Shown here: one piece after another, positions 5,822-8,475 of the stretch | Layout: every line of letters begins with the position of its first letter | Position numbering within the stretch: position 1 is the first letter of the stretch | Origin: Spirochaetaceae bacterium | Lineage (GTDB): Bacteria > Spirochaetota > Spirochaetia > SZUA-6 > Bin103 | DNA: 8,475 nucleotides | Assembly: GCA_026710565.1 (NCBI GenBank) | Contig: JAPOQV010000243.1 | Location: 1 to 8,475, forward strand | Reading direction: 5' to 3' | Notes under the pieces: generated by a model | Seen by the model: the letters and a program-made list of their open reading frames with translations, nothing else | The model's database searches: none | What the model was told of the DNA's origin: nothing | Translations under genes and position numbers: made by a program

Positions 5822-7090
5822 GTGAAGACCCGAGTGATCCGACGCGACGGCTACGAGAACGGCGCCGCCCTGGCCCGGGCGTGGCAGGAGGACGGCCTGA
5901 TCCCGGCGCCGCACGGCGAGGTGTTCGAGTTCTATCGCCTGGTCGACAAGGAGGCGGTGGAGCGGCTCGGAGACGAGGAGGGCATGCAGGGTCCGGAGCT
6001 GAACCTGCTGGAACCGTTCGCCAGGCACGCGCGGCTGATGGGCCGCGAGCAGGACGTGGCGCGGGTTCGGGAGTGGACGGAGGCGCGGCTGCTCGACGCC
6101 GTGGGCGATATCCATCGCGAGCGCCTCGCGGAGCCGTTCGACCCGCACCGGTTTCCGGAGATGCAGGGACTGGCGCAGTACCAGGACCGCGAAGCCAAGG
6201 GGATCGCCGACGTGTTCGGCACCGACTTCCGCCGCATCCTGCTGTGCCAGGACCAGTATCGGCGGCTGGTCTACCTGCTCGTCTCAGGCGAAGCCGAGCC
6301 TGCCCCGGCGGCCGCCGGAAGCTGCACCAGCGTGATGTTCAAGGAAAGCCCGGTGGGCCCGATCGTGGGCCGCAACATGGACTCCGGGATCGGTTCGGTG
6401 GCGGGGCTGCAGGGCTTCGGCGATCCGGTGATGTTCCGTTTCCCGGAGGACATGGGCCACAGCTACATGGGCACGGCGCTGGCCGTGAACGAGCACGGCC
6501 TGACGATCCAGGGCAGCAGCATCGCCTACGCCCACGAGCCGACGGACGCCGGCTTCTGGGTCGACCTGGGTCCCCTGGTGCTGCGCTGCTGCAGCACGAC
6601 GGCGGAGGCGCTGGACCTGATCGACCGCTACAGCACGATGTCGGGACCGAGCAACCTGGTGCTGATCGACGGCGAAGGCGACGGGGCCGCGGTGGAGAAG
6701 AGCAAGAACACCTACGCGGTGCGGCGCACCGACACGCCGTGGATCTTCACCACCGACGGCGTGGCCGTGGAGGAGAAGACCGCGGCCATCCAGGGACAGA
6801 CGTCGCTGCACGAGTTCCACGTCGCCCGCCACCGCCTGATCGAGCGGCTGCTGCGCGAGGCGGAATCCAACCCCAGCGTGGAGGCGATGCGCCGCATCAT
6901 GCGCGACCACACGCCGCCGTCGCCGGTGTGCAAGCACCTCGACCAGATGCCGGATGACTATCCGCTGGCCACGCTGTACAGCTTCCTCCTGGTGCCGCGC
7001 ACCGGGGAGTACTACTTCTGGGTCACGCGCCCGGGACCCGAATACCCCTGCACCTTTGAGCCGACGCTGCACAACTTCTCGTTCGAGTAG
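5822..7090 (+). CDS. C45-type Ntn hydrolase (penicillin acyltransferase/choloylglycine hydrolase-like)
   Basis: A 422-residue member of the linear-amide C-N hydrolases, which self-cleave to expose an N-terminal Cys that attacks amide bonds. The motif GSCTSVMF is at 166-173 and VGRNMDSG at 182-189. The spacing of Cys168, Arg184 and Asp187 (16 and 19 residues) equals that of Cys2, Arg18 and Asp21 in bile-salt hydrolase. Further family features are ALAVNEHGLTIQGSS (219-233) and SGPSNLVLIDGEGDGAAVEKS (274-294). Cleavage before Cys168 would release a long propeptide of 167 residues. Where acyltransferase relatives have a TNH motif with an oxyanion Asn, this protein has FTTDGV (309-314), which may be a divergence. 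No signal peptide is seen. It starts at GTG with GGAGG at 5811-5815, six bases upstream, and 34 bases after the binding-protein stop, so cotranscription is likely. Probable role: hydrolysis or transfer of an acyl or amide group on the imported compound. Substrate unknown. Confidence 0.82.
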   Translation: MKTRVIRRDGYENGAALARAWQEDGLIPAPHGEVFEFYRLVDKEAVERLGDEEGMQGPELNLLEPFARHARLMGREQDVARVREWTEARLLDAVGDIHRERLAEPFDPHRFPEMQGLAQYQDREAKGIADVFGTDFRRILLCQDQYRRLVYLLVSGEAEPAPAAAGSCTSVMFKESPVGPIVGRNMDSGIGSVAGLQGFGDPVMFRFPEDMGHSYMGTALAVNEHGLTIQGSSIAYAHEPTDAGFWVDLGPLVLRCCSTTAEALDLIDRYSTMSGPSNLVLIDGEGDGAAVEKSKNTYAVRRTDTPWIFTTDGVAVEEKTAAIQGQTSLHEFHVARHRLIERLLREAESNPSVEAMRRIMRDHTPPSPVCKHLDQMPDDYPLATLYSFLLVPRTGEYYFWVTRPGPEYPCTFEPTLHNFSFE

Positions 7091-7158
7091 CCGTCTCTCT
7101 TCCTGATGCGTGGTGTCGTGCGGAAGCCAAACCGGTGGTCGGGATCGAGGAGAGGCCG

Positions 7159-8247
7159 ATGGAAAAGATAGAGATCTGGGAATTGGCAAGCGGCCGTGAC
7201 ACGGCGACATCCTTGCTATCGACCATCAATAATACGAAAACGGAGGAAGAGCTGGAAGAGATCCTTGTCAGGAGTCCCGATATGCTGGAGCGAGGCCTGC
7301 AACTCGTCGGTCGTCAAACACCAGTGACCGGTGGCGGCTACCTCGATCTCTTGGCGGTGGATGGAGATGGCAGACTCGTCGTGTTTGAGCTCAAGCGCGG
7401 TACGCTCTCCCGTGATGCTGTGGCACAAGTCGTCGACTACGCCTCCGACCTCGATGCAATGGAGTTGGAGGAGCTTGCGAAGCTCGTTGCCGGCCATTCC
7501 GGTAGTGGTGACATCCCGAAGATCGATGATTTCATGGACTGGTACGATCGCCAATACGAGGAGAAATCCATCGAGTCCCTCAAACCGCCACGCATGGTTC
7601 TCGTTGGCCTTGGTGTCGATAGCTCCGCTGAGCGCATGGTGAACTTTCTCGTTGACCGTGGGGTCGAGATTACGCTGGTGACCTTCCAAGGGTTTGAGCA
7701 CGACGCCAAGACTCTGCTTGCCCGACACGTCGAGGTGGACAGCCGGAGCGCGAGACCCTCCGCCAGCCCCGACGCGCTGTTTGAGAGACGCGCTCAAGCC
7801 CCGAAGATCCAGGAGCTATTGGGAGTCGTGACCGAGATGTTCATGAAGCAGCATAGCGGACTCTGGCAAACGCACTCTAGCTCACGGAGGAATTTCTTGC
7901 TGGATTATTCGTGGTATCGAATGCAGGAAGAGTCCAAGTGGAAGCCACGAGCCACGTTGTTCATTGAGCTGGACACGGGCATCGACGGTATCAAGGTCGG
8001 CTATCATCCGATCGCCGTTCACCTTGCGTCCAAGGAAGCGTTTGAAGACCCCAAGAATCACGGCATCGCATTCGAGACCAAGTACGCGTCAAACGCGCCA
8101 CACATCGGTCCGATCAGCGAAGAGTTCAAGTGTTCGCTTCGATCGCTGAAGGAATGGAGGGCACGCGAAGAGCATTTGACTTCGGTCACAAAGAGAGTCT
8201 GCAGATCTTACGATGCGGCGAGGGAAAGCGCCTTGGCCGGGGAGTAG
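7159..8247 (+). CDS. NucS/DUF91-like PD-(D/E)XK nuclease with unknown C-terminal domain
   Basis: A predicted 362-residue DNA-acting protein. Residues 29-100 form a PD-(D/E)XK nuclease core. A leading helix (ELEEILVRSPDMLERGLQLV) is followed by YLDLLAVDGDGRLVVFELKRG with Asp63 and Glu77-Leu-Lys79, then the helix RDAVAQVVDYAS with Gln90. This D...ExK...Q layout is that of the NucS/DUF91 group and of related small restriction- or repair-type nucleases. RMVLVGLGVDSSAERMVNFL at 145-164 continues the conserved unit. Residues of about 215-362 (WYRMQEESKWKP, ATLFIELDTGIDGIKVGYHP) form a second domain I do not recognise. ATG 7159 is chosen because AGGAG (7148-7152) precedes it by six bases; a GTG at 7135 would add eight residues and lacks such a site. 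Base composition is clearly lower in GC than neighbours (two 60-base blocks I counted are 48%, against 68-70% in the hydrolase gene), suggesting separate acquisition. Defence and repair are both possible. Confidence 0.75.
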   Translation: MEKIEIWELASGRDTATSLLSTINNTKTEEELEEILVRSPDMLERGLQLVGRQTPVTGGGYLDLLAVDGDGRLVVFELKRGTLSRDAVAQVVDYASDLDAMELEELAKLVAGHSGSGDIPKIDDFMDWYDRQYEEKSIESLKPPRMVLVGLGVDSSAERMVNFLVDRGVEITLVTFQGFEHDAKTLLARHVEVDSRSARPSASPDALFERRAQAPKIQELLGVVTEMFMKQHSGLWQTHSSSRRNFLLDYSWYRMQEESKWKPRATLFIELDTGIDGIKVGYHPIAVHLASKEAFEDPKNHGIAFETKYASNAPHIGPISEEFKCSLRSLKEWRAREEHLTSVTKRVCRSYDAARESALAGE

Positions 8248-8277
8248 ATCGCGTTAGGGTTAGCCGGTAGTGGCGAC

Positions 8278-8475
8278 GCCTACTCCCAGTGCCGGATCAT
8301 CTCGATCTCCGGACTCGAGGTGGTATAGAGCGGAAGCTCCGGCGTGTGGACCTTGGGCGACTGGGTGACGGCAAGCAGGATCAGGTCGGCCACGTCTTCC
8401 GGTTGCCCGAGTTGCGACACCTCGTCCCGATGGTGGTCGCGGCGCATCTTCGTATCCATCGGACCCGGCTCCACC
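8278..8475 (-). repeat. Terminal inverted repeat, right arm
   Basis: Reverse complement of bases 1-198 with a single mismatch at 8334. The outermost 141 bases match exactly. The inner edge is two bases beyond the SDR stop. The 30 bases between the nuclease stop and this arm show nothing recognisable. Confidence 0.95.
8280..8474 (-). CDS. SDR-family oxidoreductase, C-terminal fragment (right end)
   Basis: The same 64 codons as the left-end fragment, encoding an identical peptide, but on the minus strand so that both copies point inward. The start is beyond the window. The sole DNA difference is CTT here for CTG on the left, a synonymous Leu change. The TAG stop (8280-8282 on the minus strand) is 32 bases from the stop of the convergent nuclease gene, and sequence similarity with the left copy ends two bases past the stop. 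The SDR features (PGPMDTKMR, QPEDVADLILLAVTQSP, HTPEL) are as for the left copy. It could be a second gene copy or the other side of an assembly-graph repeat. Confidence 0.75.
   Translation of the reverse strand: MEPGPMDTKMRRDHHRDEVSQLGQPEDVADLILLAVTQSPKVHTPELPLYTTSSPEIEMIRHWE

Noticed and set aside
8256..8266. GGGTTAGCCGG resembling a telomere-type repeat next to the right repeat arm
   Set aside because: It is a single unit of a few bases with no tandem copies; coincidence.
1..8475. A transposon or integron bounded by terminal inverted repeats
   Set aside because: The repeats are SDR coding sequence, there is no transposase or recombinase, and the exact 141-base match fits an assembly-graph boundary better.

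Overview
The window is GC-rich DNA (about two thirds G+C by eye) carrying six readable genes, one of them split by an in-frame stop, and a fragment of the same seventh gene at each end. The main substrate-binding protein has a signal peptide but no lipobox cysteine. That suggests a diderm (Gram-negative-type) bacterium, because monoderms usually anchor such proteins as lipoproteins. I cannot name a taxon. The two ends appear to be contig ends from a metagenome assembly: the first 141 bases are an exact reverse complement of the last 141.

Layout. (1) 1-198 holds the 3' end of a short-chain dehydrogenase/reductase (SDR) gene, and 8278-8475 holds the same 3' end in opposite orientation. (2) 336-2464 is a two-gene operon of peptide/oligosaccharide-type ABC importer permeases, in the order C-type then B-type, with overlapping stop and start. 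(3) 2484-3779, on the minus strand, is a beta-propeller protein with the metal-site signature of oligogalacturonate lyase (PL22). It lies tail to tail with the permeases and head to head with the next operon. (4) 3862-5787 is a family 5 (OppA/DppA-like) periplasmic binding protein interrupted by an amber codon at 5293-5295. Upstream is a good sigma-70-type promoter whose -35 box sits inside a dyad. (5) 5822-7090 is a C45-type Ntn hydrolase related to penicillin acyltransferase and choloylglycine hydrolase, probably cotranscribed with the binding protein. (6) 7159-8247 is a PD-(D/E)XK nuclease of NucS/DUF91 type with an unrecognised C-terminal domain and visibly lower GC.

How they fit together. 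Genes 2-5 look like one uptake-and-degradation locus: binding protein and two permeases for import (no ATPase gene is in the window), a uronide-lyase-like enzyme, and an amide hydrolase or acyltransferase. The substrate is not determined; an acidic oligosaccharide or an amide-linked conjugate would suit the gene set. The nuclease is probably unrelated to this pathway and may have been acquired separately, with a DNA-repair or defence role possible. I found no tRNA, rRNA, CRISPR array, transposase or integrase. No gap between genes exceeds 140 bases.
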